A DNA stretch of 63,053 nucleotides from assembly GCA_000729835.1 (NCBI GenBank), contig JFHB01000183.1, forward strand, positions 1 through 63,053, written 5' to 3'. Shown in pieces: positions 22,986 through 35,689 of the stretch. Origin of the DNA: Atkinsonella hypoxylon (taxonomy: Eukaryota > Ascomycota > Sordariomycetes > Hypocreales > Clavicipitaceae). The notes beneath the pieces were generated by a model, which did not search any database, was not told the origin of the DNA, and worked only from the letters and a program-made list of their open reading frames with translations. Each line of letters starts with the position of its first letter. The first letter of the stretch is position 1. The translations under genes were made by a program, and so were the position numbers.

Positions 22986-24502
22986 ATAGCACTAAAAGGA
23001 ATAGGTAAAGGAAAGAGCATAAGCCCTAAACAGAGTAGTGGTTCTAGTACACTAGCTAATCTAGCTGCTGCTACTAGCTTTCCTAGTCTAGCTAGATCCC
23101 CCCCTTAGCTAGTAGATTCCTCTTCTAATAAAGAAGATTATACAGCTAAGAAGGCTCTAAAAGAAGCTAAATTAGCTTCTAAAAGAGTAGTGTAAGTCTA
23201 TAATGTTTAAGCTAATCTAAAAGCTTAAATAGATAAGCAACAAAAGACCCTAAATAGATTTATTAGGTATAGTAAAGTAAAACAAAGCTAAAATAAAGGT
23301 AATATAGCTAATTTACTAAGTAAATTAGATACTATAATTACATCTATAGGTAAACTCTCTATAGGGTCTCCTAAAGTAGATCCTATTACTTCTAAGACTT
23401 CTAAAGTCTCTTTTAAAGTCCTTAAACCTTCTAGTTCCTTTAATAGTGCTACTTTTCTGCCTGCTTTTAATAAAGGCACTATAAAAGAGTTAAATAAGAA
23501 GGTCCACTTAATTCTAGAGGCTGCTAAGCTAAAAGGCCCTAAAAATTTTAAACAGTAGAAGTAAGCTTTAACTATTTAATTTAGGGCACTAGAATTCCCT
23601 TAATTTATTAATAATTCTAGTATAGCTAGTACTTTAGTAGACTTAGAACAAGCTATTATCCTTATAATTATAAGAGATAGTTACTAATTTAGACCTTAAG
23701 CTGCTATAAGCTAGTATAAGTCCCCTATAGATACCTATAACATTCTAGTTAGGCAATATTCGCAGAGTGCTAAAATATAACGTAGTACGCTATATGCTAG
23801 TTATTACAACTTATCGTTTTCGAACTATAAGGGATCTTTAGAGGCCTTTAATGCTGAATTTAATAATTTACTAGCTAGATTACAACTCTATAGTGTAGCT
23901 ATTAATCCTATTGACTAGGTAAATTATTATATTAATACTTTAAAGAAGACCTTCCCTAGCTAGGCTAAAAGGCAGCAATATTCTATTAGAGCTGCTAGAG
24001 CATAAGGTCTATCTGTAAAAATGCTGAATTTACAGTTCCTTATAGCTGATTTATTAGAAGAACAAAGAGATAAAAGCTCCTCTATATCTAAAGCTCTTAG
24101 TTATAAGGCTTCTAATAGTTCTAATAATAATAAGGCTAATTAAGGAAAGAATTCTCCCAATTAGAAGAAGAATTCTAACGATTCTAATTCTAACAATTCT
24201 AATGCCTCTAAAGATAAAGATACAAATAAAGCCTCTAAGAATAAGAAGAAGTAGAAGGGCCGAAGAAGAAGTAACAAAAATTCTAGGAATAAGGATGGAG
24301 AAGCTGCTTTTGCTATAGGTTGTTATAACCTATCTACTAGCAACTAGGATACTATACATTCCGATAGTGAATCTAGCAGTTCTAGTAATAATGATTCTTA
24401 CGATTTAGATACGGAATCCACTACTAGTGATACTAGTACTACTAGTAATAATACCCCTTCTTTTAACTATTCTAATGGAATAATTAAAAACTCCTTACTA
24501 TA
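22986..24502 (+). pseudogene. gag part of Copia copy A polyprotein (dead)
   Basis: Structural protein. The likely start codon is ATA at 22986-22988, an ATGG to ATAG change shared by all four copies, followed by a Ser-rich basic N-terminus. The capsid-like domain is about 23570-24110 (SFSNYKGSLEAFNA.FNNLLARLQLYSVAINPID, then KKTFPS..KRQQYSIRAARA). A Ser/Asn/Lys-rich basic tail follows (near 24120-24300, KNKKK.KGRRRSNKN). No CCHC knuckle is visible. The frame runs into the protease, split by the solo LTR inserted after 24502. Stops are CAA/CAG/TGG-derived. Confidence 0.85.
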
Positions 24503-25213
24503 TGTTAAAAATAAGCTAGCCTGTATAGCCTATTTTTATGCTTGCTAGTTGCCTGTTAGTTGCTCTATCACGTGACCCTAACTAGGTCTTGTTACGTTGA
24601 TTTTTGGTAGAGATATCGCTGTTACTAGATGCAAAATATCTAGAATCGACTAAGGCAAAGTTGCCTAACCTATAGTTAACTTTAACAGCGATTTTCTCTA
24701 CAACTAGCAATAGTAGAAATTCAAAAAGTATACCATTTAAAAGCTAAGAATTAGGGCTATTTAATAGTATAATTATTGGATAGAGTTGCATATAAAGGTT
24801 GCTTATTATTAGTGGAATTTATTAAATTGTGCATATAGGCATCTTGTTTGTATAGCTGTAAGTTGATTTTTTTGTTTTTATATAGTAAATCTTTTTGCGG
24901 AAATTATAAAGTAGCCTATAAGCCCCTTCTAGTGACTACAGCCCGCTAATATAGTTAGTAGGTCTATAAGGGACTGGAAAGATTTAAGATTCTACTCTTA
25001 CTAAGTTCGTTACAGCGCTCTTAATATAAAGATACCACTATTACAGTTATCTATTGCCTTTACGTGATCTATACTATACACTACAGCTTGATTTAGGCCG
25101 CTGCTGCTTCCACTACGTAACAATTGCTAGGAGTAATTACAGGTGCTAAATCTAAGAGACCACTACCCTCTTAGATATCTAGTCCTGTAATCCCTATTAT
25201 TTTCAATACTATA
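24498..25213 (+). mobile_element. solo LTR of the same Copia family, duplication CTATA
   Basis: A single 706-bp LTR (24503-25208, TGTTAAAAATA to TTTTCAATA) flanked by CTATA (24498-24502, 25209-25213). Copies C and F read through this point uninterrupted (..TTACTATACAATATAGG), so it is a clean filled site. It splits the protease of copy A exactly beside its active-site codons. Confidence 0.95.
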
Positions 25214-27889
25214 CGATACAGGTTCTACCTGTCATATAGTTAACAATAAGGCATTTTTTAGGACTTTTAAGCCTATAAAAAAGGGTAAAACCGCGCCTAT
25301 TGCTACTGGAGGAGGTCCTATTTATCCTAAAGGACAGGGAACTGCTGTATTCCAGGTACTAGTTAGTATAAATCCAGCTAAATACAGGCCTTTAGCTCTA
25401 AAGGATGCTCTATATTGCCTAGGTTTAGATACTAACCTAATTAGTGGTCTAAAGCACTATTTAATAAGGGGCACTCTCCTTAGAAATTAGCTATTTCTAG
25501 CTAATAGAAGCTGCTGTAGGCTTCTAAATCCCAAAAAGTATAGTTTCTTTCTATAGCTTAAGGGGCAAGAGACCCCTAGAGTGTGTAAAAACCACGCTAA
25601 TCTCTCTTATATAGGATTTACTAGTAATAGGTATAATGGCGGTTATACTACTAGTTATCCTATAGAGGTTTAAATCCCTTAACAGCCTAGTTTTAATCCT
25701 AAGGAATATAGCTGAATTGAGGAATTATCTAACTTTAAAGAAGAAGATAATACCAATAACGATACTATAGAGCCATTAGCCCTAGTTCCTAAACGGGCTC
25801 CTAGTTAGATTCCTTCTAATAATAGGGATTTAGAAGATCTAAATCCTAAGTTACTGGATATTAGAGGAAGTAGCTGTCTAGATCCCTTAAACGAGGCCTG
25901 TAGTTCTTAAGAGATCTAGCAAGATAGGGAGCAACAGGAAGCTAGCTCTAATAATAATTCTAGTAGTATAAATCCTACTGCTTCTTCTTCCTATAAGAAG
26001 CTCCTAGAATTAGCTACTACTTAGCACGTTAGATTAGGGCATATAGGACTCCCTTTACTAAAGAAGACTGCTTCTATTACTAAAGGTATTCCTAATTTTA
26101 CAAAAATCAAGGAAAAGGATTTTAACTGCCTAGCTTATAACTAAGCTAAAGCTGTTAGAAGACCTAGTAAGTATACTATTCCTAACCCCCCTAGATGTTT
26201 AGATATTATAGAGGGAGATACTGTTAAAATAGAGCCTATACTGCACAATAAGAGGCCTTTAGTTCTTTTTCTAATTAATAGAAAATTACAGTATAAGTGG
26301 TCTTTTAATCTAGCTAATAAAGAGGGTTTTACTCTCTATAGCTGTATTAAAGGCTTCTTTAAGGAGTTAAAGAACCAGTATAACTGCTACCCTAAACACC
26401 TTTACTTTAATAGTAGTATAGAAATTAATACTAGGTTGTAAGCTTAGCTATCTTCTAAGGGTATTTACTTTAGTACCTCTTGCCCCTATATTTATAAACA
26501 GAATAGGCTAATAGAGAGAGCTATAAGGGTACTTCTAGACTGTTTACGTGCTACTCTACAGTAGTTACAATTACCTCTATATCTATAGTCTTACATCCTT
26601 CCTGCTATAGTGGATTTAGTTAATACTACTGTAAATAGTACTAAACCACTAAGTTCTAAATAGCTATATTTAGCTAATTTAGAGCCTTCTAAGACCTATA
26701 AGCCTAATTCTTCCAAAATTAGAGCTATAGGCTTCTATTGCGAAGTTCTAATCCTATTAGAATAGAGATCTAGGTTGCAGAAGCTAGCTAAAAGAACTAT
26801 TCCTAGTAGACTTTTAGCTACACTAGGTTCTAATGTATATCTAATATATATCCCCTCTAAACGAGCTGTTATTAAGACTAGCTTTATTAAAATTATAGAA
26901 GGAATAGGCCCTATTTCTTAGGGCATCCCTAAGGTTCCTATTAGTTCTATAGTGAATAATCCTTTAGAGGGAGAAATCAATAAATTAGTGGATAATTATA
27001 CCCTTAAGTATCCTTATCTTAGTTATCTAGATGTGCTAAATTATCCACTAGAACCTATAGATTAAGCTCTTCTACTAAGCAACCCTATAGAAGCTGTAGA
27101 GGCCCCTAAAGCCCCTATACCTATAGAAGCCCCTTAGGCTAATATAGAACCTATAGAAGCTAAAGCTAAATCTATTAATGCTAATGCTATAGATTTAGAT
27201 AGAGACATATTTTCCTTAATTAAGGATCTATGCTTTAAGGCTAGGACTAAAGCAGCTATTACTTCTAATAGTAAGGATGAACTTCCTAATACATAGAAGC
27301 AAGCCCTAAAAAGCTCTACTAAGCAGCATTAGATAGAAGCTACCTATAGTAAATTTAAGCAGCTATTAGCTGCTGGAACCTTTAAATTTATAGGGAAAGA
27401 CTAAGTACCTAAGGGCCGAAGAGTTCTAAAGAATAGGCTTATTTATAGGCTAAAAAAGGATAAAGAAAATAATCCTATAAAATATAAGGCCTACCTTATT
27501 GCTAAGGGATTTATATAAATAGAAGGTTAAGACTATCTAGAGACCTTTGCTGCAACTAGTATTCCTCCTAGCTAGCGTATATTATTAGCTCTTGCAGCTT
27601 TTAATAACTAGGAAGTTAAGTAAATCGACTTTATAGAAGCGTTTTTAAATAGCAAGCTAAAAGAAGCTATTTATATAGAAATCCTAGATAGATTTATTGA
27701 ATTTGCAGAAGCAACGCCATTAGTAGCTAAGCTACTAAAAAGCTGTAATTACAAGCCCTCTAAAGAGCAAGTAATTAAGCTAGAAAAATCACTCTATAGT
27801 CTAAAGTAAAGTCCTAGAGAATAGCAGCAAATTCTAATAGAATTACTTTAAAAGCATAGATTTAAACCTCTTATATTAGACCTAGCAAT
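25209..27889 (+). pseudogene. pol of Copia copy A: protease, integrase, first part of RT (dead)
   Basis: The protease active site at about 25213-25240 still reads Y-D-T-G-S-T-C-H, i.e. the catalytic Asp survives here while copies C and F read N-I-G and B reads N-T-G. Then GAG-pre-integrase near 26015-26140 (HVRLGHIGLPLLKKTASITKG), integrase about 26190-26580 (NSSIEINTRL for the second acidic block, then QN-LIERAIR), and a low-complexity linker rich in repeated Pro-Ile-Glu-Ala words (27080-27180). RT runs from about 27340 (LETFAATSIPPSQRILLALAAFNN, FIEAFLNSKLKEAIYIEI, KLEKSLYSLKQSPRE). Cut at 27889 by copy B; RT resumes at 35695. Confidence 0.88.
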
Positions 27890-28585
27890 TATTGAAAATA
27901 ATAGAGATTATAGGACTAGATATCTAAGAGGGTAGTGGTCTCTTAGATTTAGCACCTATAATTGCTCCTAGCAATTATCACGTAGTGGAAGCAGCAGCGG
28001 CCTAAATTAAGCTGTAGTGTATAGTATAGATCACGTAGAGGCAGTAGATAACTATAATAATAGTAGTATCTTATATTGAGAGCGCTGTAACAAACAAGTG
28101 AGAGTAGAATCTTGAATCTTTCCAGTCCCTTATAGACCCTCTAACTATATTAGCGAGCTGTAGTTACTAAAAGGGGCTTATAAGCTACTTTATAATTTCC
28201 GCAAAAAGATTTACTATATAAAAACAAAAAAATCAACTCACAGCTATATAAACGAGATACCTACGTGCACAATTTAACAAATTCTACTAATAACAAGCAA
28301 CCCTTATAAGCAACTCTATCTAACAATTATACTATTAAATAGCCCTAATTCTTAGCTTTTAAATAGTATACTTCTTGAATTTCTACTATTGCTAGTTGTA
28401 GAGAAAATCGCAGTTAAAGTTAACTATAGGTTAGGCAACTTTGCCTTAGTTGATTCTAGATATTTTGCATCTAGTAACAGCGATATCTCTACTAAAAATT
28501 AACGTAATAAGACCTAATAAGGGTTACGTAATAGAGAAACTAGTAGGCATAAAAATAGGCTATATAGGGTAGCTTATTTTTAATA
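27890..28585 (-). repeat. 3' LTR of Copia copy B
   Basis: 696 bp; the inner end at 28585 reads TATTAAAAATAAG on the minus strand (G to A from TGTT). In the portions I compared by eye, differences from the 5' LTR are all transitions. Confidence 0.95.
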
Positions 28586-28597
28586 CTCCCTCTAGAA
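28586..28597 (-). promoter_or_regulatory. polypurine tract of Copia copy B
   Basis: On the minus strand TCTAGAGGGAG lies immediately 5' of the 3' LTR, the position of the plus-strand priming polypurine tract. The equivalent of copy F would lie just beyond the window end. Confidence 0.7.
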
Positions 28598-28869
28598 ATG
28601 TAAGAAGTAACTAGTTCTATAAGCAACTTAGCTCCTTTAAAGGATATTTAAGTTAGAATTAACTAACGAAATACAGTACTAATAATAGAACTAAATAATA
28701 TAACTAATTCCAGCAATTCTAGGGTAGTTATAGTTAAATATAACTAGTTATTGTTAATTATTTTTGTTGTTTTCGATTTTTAACTATTTTTTTGTTGCTT
28801 TTCGATTTTTTAAGTGTTTTTATTGCTTTTATAAGCTAGCTAGAAAGCTCTAGTAACTTAATAAATTGT

Positions 28870-31800
28870 TAATGCTTTTAAATAGCAAGAGGCTTAGTTA
28901 GGCTATCTGCTAGCATCTAATTTATATTAATATAACTAACCTTAGCTATACCTTTACGAATCTTTTCCCTAATGTAGTTAAACTTTAAAAGGGTGTGCTT
29001 AGTTCTACTATACAACGTTAGGTTGTAAGCAGTAACTATAGCGCCTTAATTATTACACCTAATAGGAATAGAAGGGGTTAAAGGTAACTTTATCTCCTTA
29101 AAAAGGCTGTAGAGCTACTCTAATTCCCTTATAGCTTTAGATAATACATTAGATTCTGCTTCTAATGTAGAAAGAGCAATAGTACTAGCTTTCTTTAATT
29201 TCTAGCTAATAGGTCCACTAGCTAGCTTATATAGATAAGCATAAGTTGATTTAGAAGAGGTTTTATTACCGGCAAAATCGCTATTGCAATAACTAAGGAG
29301 GGTCTTAAGTACTTCTTTAGAGCTAGAAGCTTTAGAAGAGAACCCTAGTGGTATAGAATGCTTATAAATAATAGCAAAGCTTCTAGTACTACTTAAGTAC
29401 CTTAGGAGGTACTTAGAGGCGTTTAGGTGCTCTATATAGGGCTTAGCTAGGAAGGTTAATAGCTACTGAACAGAAAAAGCAATATTAGCCCTAGTTAGCA
29501 ACATTAGGTACATTATAGTGCCTATTATGCTCTAATAAAGCTTATAATCGGATTTTAAGAGAAGTTTTGTAACTAGTTGCTTTAGAATTCCTAGCTGTAT
29601 AGGGATAGAAGCTAGCTTAGCATCTAGCATTTTAAATCTCTCTAGGGCTTTAAGGATGTATTAAGATTAGTGGATTTTAATAGACCTTTTAGACCTATTA
29701 TAGGTGATTTATACACCTAGAAAGAATTCTGCTAGTCCCCTATTTTCTATTAGATAAGCTTTATATAATAGCTTCTTTAGCTTATTAATATAGCTTAGAT
29801 TTAGACTAATTAGAAGACAGTTATCTACGTAAGTAGCAATATACGTAGATGTAGCTAGGTTATAAAAGACTGCTGGGTCTAATATAAGAGGTTTAAATCT
29901 ATGCTTTTGAAGTAATTCTGTTAGAATTTACTGCTATTCTCTAGGACTTTGCTTTAGACTATAGAGGGATTTTTCTAGCTTAATTACTTACTCTTTAAAG
30001 GGCTTATAATTACAGCTTTTTAGTAGCTTAGCTACTAATAGCAATACTTGCTCTGCAAATTTAACGAATCTATCTAGGATTTCTATATAAATAGCTTCCT
30101 TTAGCTTGCTATTTAAAAACGCTCCTATAAAGTCGATTTACTTAACTTCCTAGTTATTAAAAGCTGCAAGAGCTAATAATATACGCTAGCTAGGAGGAAT
30201 ACTAGTTGCAGCAAAGGTCTCTAGGTAATCTTAACCTTCTATTTATATAAATCCCTTAGCAACAAGGCGGGCCTTATATTTTATAGAATTATTTTCTTTA
30301 TCCTTTTTTAGCCTATAAACAAGCCTATTCTTTAGAACTCTTTAGCCCTTAGGTACTTAGTCTTTCCCTATAAATTTAAAGGTTCTAGCAGCTAATAGCT
30401 GCTTAAATTCGCTATAGGTAGCTTCTATCTAATGCTGCTTAGCAGAGCTTTTTAGGGCTTGCTTCTACGTATTAGGAAGTTTATCCTTACTATTAGAAGT
30501 AATAGCTGCTTTAGTCCTTGCCTTAAAGCATAGATCCTTAATTAAGGAAAATATATCTCTATCTAAATCTATAGCATTAGCATTAATAGATTCAGCTTTA
30601 GCTTCTATAGGTTCTATATTAGCCTAAGGAGCTTCTATAGATATAGGGGCTTTAGGGGCCTCTACAGCTTCTATAGAGTTGCTTAGTAGAAGAGCTTAAT
30701 CTATAGGTTCTAGTGGATAATTTAGTACATCTAGATAACTAGAATAAGGATACTTAGGGGTATAATTATCCACTAATTTATCGATTTCTCCCTCTAAAGG
30801 ATTATTTACTATAGAACTAATAGGAACCTTAGGGATACCCTATAAAATAGGACCTATTCCTTCTATAATTTTAATAAAGCTAGTCTTTATAACAGCTTGT
30901 TTAAAGGGGATATATATTAGATATACATTAGAACTTAGTGTAGCTAAAAGTCTACTAGGAATAGTTCTTTTAGCTAGCTTCTGCAACCTAGATCTCTATT
31001 CTAATAGGATTAGAACTTCGCAATAGGAGCCTATAGCTCTAATTTTAGAAAAATTAGGCTTATAGGTCTTAGAAGGCTCTAAATTAGCTAGGTATAGCTG
31101 TTTAGGACTTAGTAGTTTAGTACTATTCGCAGTAGTATTAACTAAATCCACTATAGCAGGAAGGATGTAAGACTATAGATACAGAGGTAATTATAACTAC
31201 TGTAGGGTAGCACGCAAACGGTTTAGAAGTACCCTTATAGCTCTCTCTATTAGCCTATTCTATTTGTAAATATAGGGGTAAGAGGTACTAAAGCAAATAC
31301 CCTTAGAAGACAGCTAAGCTTACAACCTAGTATCGATTTCTATACTACTATTAAAATAAAGGTGTTTAGGGTAGCAGTTATACTAGTTTTTTAATTCCTT
31401 AAAGAAGCCTTTAATGCAGCTATAAAGAGTAGAACCCTCTTTATTAGCTAGATTAAAAGACCACTTATACTGTAATTTTCTATTAATTAGAAAAAGAACT
31501 AAAGGCCTTTTGTTGTGCAGTATAGGCTCTATTTTAACGGTATCTCCCTCTATAATATCTAAACATCTAGGGGGGTTAGGAATAGCATGCTTGCTAGGTC
31601 TTCTAACAGCTTTAGCTTAGTTATAAGCTAGGCAGTTAAAATCCTTTTCCTTGATTTTTATAAAATTAGGAATACCTTTAGTAATAGAAGCAGTCTTCTT
31701 TAGTAAAGGGAGTCCTATATGCCCTAATCTAACGTGCTAAGTAGCAGCTAATTCTAGGAGCTTCTTATAGGAAGAAGAAGCAGTAATAGGAGAATTACTA

Positions 31801-34058
31801 CTAGAATTATTATTAGAGCTAGCTTCCTGTTGCTCTCTATCTTGCTAGATCTCTTAAGAACTACAGGCCTCGTTTAAGGGATCTAGACGGCTATTTCCTC
31901 TAATATCTAGCAACTTAGGATTTAGACCTTCTAAATCCCTGTTATTAGAAGGAATCTAACTAGGAGCCCGTTTAGGAACTAGGGCTAATAGCTCTATAGT
32001 ATCGTTATTGGTATTATCTTCTTTAAAATTAGATAATTCCTCGATTTAGCTATATTCCTCTAGATTAAAACTAGGCTGTTAAGGGATTTAAACCTCTATA
32101 GAATAACTAGCATTATAACCGCTATTATAACTATTGCTAGTAAATCCTATATAAGAGAGATTTACGTGGTTTTTACACACTCTAGAGGTCTCTTGCCCCT
32201 TAAGCTGTAAGAAGAAACTATGCTTTTTGGGATTTAGAAGCCTACAGCAGCTTCTATTAGCTAGAAATAGCTAATTTCTAAGGAGAGTGCCCCCTATTAA
32301 ATAGTGCTTTAGACTACTAATTAGGTTAGTATCTAAACCTAGGCAATATAGAGCATCCTTTAGAGCTAAAGGCCTGTATTTAGCTAGATTTATACTAACT
32401 AGTACCTAGAATACAGCAGTTCTCTGTCCTTTAGGATAAATAGAACCTCCTCCAGTAGCAATAGGCGCGGTTTTACCCTTTTTTATAGGCTTAAAAGTCC
32501 TAAAAAATGCCTTATTGTTAACTATATAACAGATAGAACCTGTATTATATAGTAAGGAGTTTTTAATTATTCTATTAGAATAGTTAAAAGAAGGGGTATT
32601 ATTACTAGTAGTACTAGTATCACTAGTAGTGGATTCTGTATCTAAATCGTAAGAATTATTACTACTAGAACTGCTAGATTCACTATTGGAATCTATAGTA
32701 TCCTGGTTGCTAGTAGATAGGTTATAACAACTTATAGCAAAAGCAGCTTCTCCATCCTTATTCCTAGAGTTTTTGTTACTTCTTCTTCAGCCCTTCTACT
32801 TCTTCTTATTCTTAGAGGCTTTATCTATATCTTTAGAGGCATTAGAATCATTAGAATTAGAATCGTTAGAATTCTTCTTTTAATTAGGAGGATTCTTTCC
32901 TTAATTAGCCTTATTATTATTAGAACTATTAAAAGCCTTATAACTAAGAGCTTTAGATATAGAGGAGCTTTTATCTCTTTATTCTTCTAATAAATTAGCC
33001 ATAAGGAACTGTAAATTCAGCATTTTTATAGATAGACCTTATGCTCTAGCAGCTCTAATAGAATATCGCTGCCTTTTAGCCTAGCTAGGGAAGGTCTTCT
33101 TTAAAGCATTAATATAATAATTTACCTAGTCAATAGGATTAATAGCTACACTACAGAGCTGTAATCTAGCTAGTAAATTATTAAATTCAGCATTAAAGGC
33201 CTCTAAAGATCCCTTATAGTTCGAAAACGATAAGTTGTAATAACTAGCATATAGCGTACTACATTGTATTTTAGCACTCTACGAATACTGCCTAACTAGA
33301 ACGTTATAGGTATCTACAGAGGACTTATGCTAGCTTATAGCAGCTTAAGGTCTAGATTAGCAACTATCTCTTATAATTATAAGGATAATAGCTTGTTCTA
33401 AATCTACTAAAGTACTAGCTATACTAGGATTATTAATAAATTAAGGGAATCCTAAGGCCCTAAATTAAATAGTTAAAGCTTACTTCTACTATTTAAAATT
33501 TTTAGGGCCTTTTAGCTTAGCAGCCTCTAGAATCGAGTGGACCTTCTTATTTAGCTCTTTTATAGTGCCTTTATTAAAAGCAGGCAGAAAAGTAGCACTA
33601 TTAGAACTAGAAGGTTTAGGGGCTTTAAAAGAGACTTTAGAAGCTCTTTTAGAAGTAATAGGATCTACTACCTTAGAGGGAGACCCTATAGAGAGATTAC
33701 CTATAGATATAATTATAGTATCTAATTTACTTAGTAAATTAGCTATATTACCTTTATTTTGGCTTTATTTTGCTTCACTATACCTAATAAATCTATTTAG
33801 GGTCTCTTGTTGCTTATCTATTTAAGCTTTTAGATTAGCTTGAACATTATAGACTTGCACTACTCTTTTAGAAGCTAATCTAGCTTCTTTTAGAGCCTTC
33901 TTAGCTGTATAATCTTCTTCATTAGAAGAGGAATCTACTGGCTGAGGGGGGGACCTTACTGGACTAGAAAAGCTAGTAGCAGCTGTAGCTAGTGTACTAG
34001 AACTACTACCCCGTTTAGGGCTTGTGCTCTTTCCCTTACCTGTTCCTTTTAGTGCTAT
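28870..34058 (-). pseudogene. gag-pol polyprotein of Copia copy B (dead)
   Basis: One long minus-strand frame of about 1700 codons. Start codon ATA (34056-34058) from ATG. In order: gag about 33900-32580 with basic Ser/Asn-rich tail; protease near 32550-32510 (Y-N-T-G-S, catalytic Asp to Asn); GAG-pre-integrase about 31740-31610; integrase about 31570-31150; linker; RT about 30430-29650 with the catalytic box near 29818-29838 reading YVDN (YVDD family); RNase H about 29330-28890. TAA/TAG stops at former Gln/Trp codons. An open frame at 33565-33825 on the opposite strand is a shadow of gag. Confidence 0.9.
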
Positions 34059-34975
34059 TTTAAAGGTTTTAATAGCTAATTTAACGCTCTTTATAGCTAA
34101 TTATAGCCTAAATTACAGTGGAAATAGTAGTAAATAACAGTAATAATTCTTACTAAATATAGGCTAGAAGTGCCCTATATTTTTAGAAATTATACTGAGA
34201 TTTTTCTCTAATTTCTTTTGTAACAGGTATAACGGGCTCTAAAAGCTACGTTGTATCGCGATCTATATGCACATACAATTTGTATAGCAGACTAGATTAA
34301 CAAGCGGTTGCAAGAGGCATAAAACATAGGTCCTAGCTATTTTTAGCCAAAAAATTTAGGAGATTCTTCTCTAATTAGGTTCCAATAAATCAGTGAAGAC
34401 CTAGGCACAGCCAATTTAGGGATATCTAGCTAATTCCCACTTTAAAATCCTAACTGGTGGGATTACCACACAAATTAATTCTGCGACTAAAAACATAGGA
34501 ATATCCGCAACAAGAGCTGTTAGGCGTGCACTACAAATTGTAGTATAGCTACTAATAGAGGTGCATAGGGTGCACAATATAACAACAACAACGAGCGATG
34601 CAGTGCAGCGCTAAGCTTATTTCTTAATAGAAATAATTAATTAGGTAGTGCCTAATAAAACGATTTGCAATGCAAATATAATGTGTGCAGATGTGTATAT
34701 TTTGATGTTGCGCAACAATAGAACCTAGCTATTGAGAATAGCTTTAAAAGTGTATATGCATAGGGTGCATAGGACTAGTGCAGGAGGCACAGGGTGGGCA
34801 GAATGAAAACACTAGTATAGTGGCTGGCGATGTGTATACAGCAGGTATTAATAGCTTCCAGTAAGCTACTAATTTTTGGCAGCAATAGCTGCTAGCGTAG
34901 GTCTTAATATAGCTTCTAGTGGGTAATACAGTACACAATAGTAGATTTTCAGTGGGCTAACAGCTTGCAGATAGG
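34059..34975 (-). other. structured leader of Copia copy B
   Basis: Non-coding leader equivalent to 22057-22985, with the same inverted repeats (for example AGCTATT-GAG-AATAGCT near 34728-34745). The 64-codon open frame 34744-34938 lies here in the sense direction but lacks an ATG and is not conserved as a frame in A or F. Confidence 0.6.
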
Positions 34976-34993
34976 TCTTCTGGGCTTATAACC
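34976..34993 (-). promoter_or_regulatory. primer binding site of Copia copy B
   Basis: Minus-strand GGTTATAAGCCCAGAAG directly after the 5' LTR; same methionine-tRNA half type as in the other copies. Confidence 0.75.
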
Positions 34994-35689
34994 TATTAAA
35001 AATAATAGGGATTACAGGACTAGATATCTAAGAGGGTAGTAGTCTCTTAGATTTAGCACCTATAATTGCTCCTAGCAATTATTACGTAGTAGAAGCAGCA
35101 GCGGCCTAAATTAAGCTGTAGTGTATAGTATAGATTACGTAGAGGCAGTAGATAACTATAATAATAGTGGTATCTTATATTAAGAGCGCTATAACAAATA
35201 AGTAAGAGTAGAATCTCGAATCTTTCTAGTCCCTTATAGACCCTCTAACTATATCGGCAGGCTGTAGTCGCTAGAAGGGGCTTGTAGGCTACTTTATAAT
35301 TTCCGCAAAAAGATTTACTATATAAAAACAAAAAAATCGACTTACGGCTATATAAACGAGACGCCTATGTGCACAATTTAACAAATTCCACTAATAATAA
35401 GCAACCCTTATAAGTAACTCTATCTAACAATTATACTATTAAATAGCCCTAATTCTTAGCTTTTAAATGGTATACTTCTTAAATTTCTACCATTGCTAGT
35501 TGTAGAGAAAATCGCAGTTAAAGTTAACTATAGGTTAGGCAACTTTGCCTTAGTCAATTCTAGATGTTTCGCATCTAGTAACAGCGATATCTCTACCAAA
35601 AATCAACGTAACAAGACCTAATGAGGGTCACGTGATAGAGAAACTAGTAGGCATAAAAATAGGCTATATAGGGTAGCTTATTTTTAACA
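34994..35689 (-). repeat. 5' LTR of Copia copy B
   Basis: 696 bp; the outer edge at 35689 (TGTTAAAAATAAGC on the minus strand) and the next 150 bases keep CpA/CpG (CACGTGACC), while the inner edge near 34994 is mutated. Confidence 0.95.

Larger units (their letters stand above)
21346..27889 (+). mobile_element. Copia copy A, left part (5' LTR to RT)
   Basis: Second Copia family of the window, less heavily RIP-mutated than the Gypsy elements. Contains the 5' LTR, a tRNA-half PBS, a leader of about 0.95 kb, gag, protease, integrase and the first part of RT. Interrupted by a solo LTR at 24503-25208 and by copy B at 27890; it resumes at 35690-36354 and is cut again by copy C. Its own 3' end is not in the window. 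The left flank is TCTCT (21341-21345); the matching duplication cannot be checked. Confidence 0.93.
27890..35689 (-). mobile_element. Copia copy B, full-length, minus strand, duplication GCAAT
   Basis: 7800-bp complete element inserted antiparallel into copy A of its own family. LTRs of 696 bp at 27890-28585 and 34994-35689; GCAAT at 27885-27889 and 35690-35694. Removing B and one GCAAT restores the RT frame of A (...LDLA|IFYNLA...). The interior codes the same polyprotein on the minus strand, dead by RIP. Because A and B are antiparallel, the region forms a multi-kilobase inverted repeat. Confidence 0.97.

Noticed and set aside
33565..33825. Small ORF (MPLLKAGRKV-type) seen in four copies at 23288-23479, 33565-33825, 38326-38517 and 57854-58114
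   Set aside because: It is antisense to gag in all four Copia copies, begins at GTG (or another non-ATG codon), and stays open only because the sense sequence is shared. It is a shadow frame.
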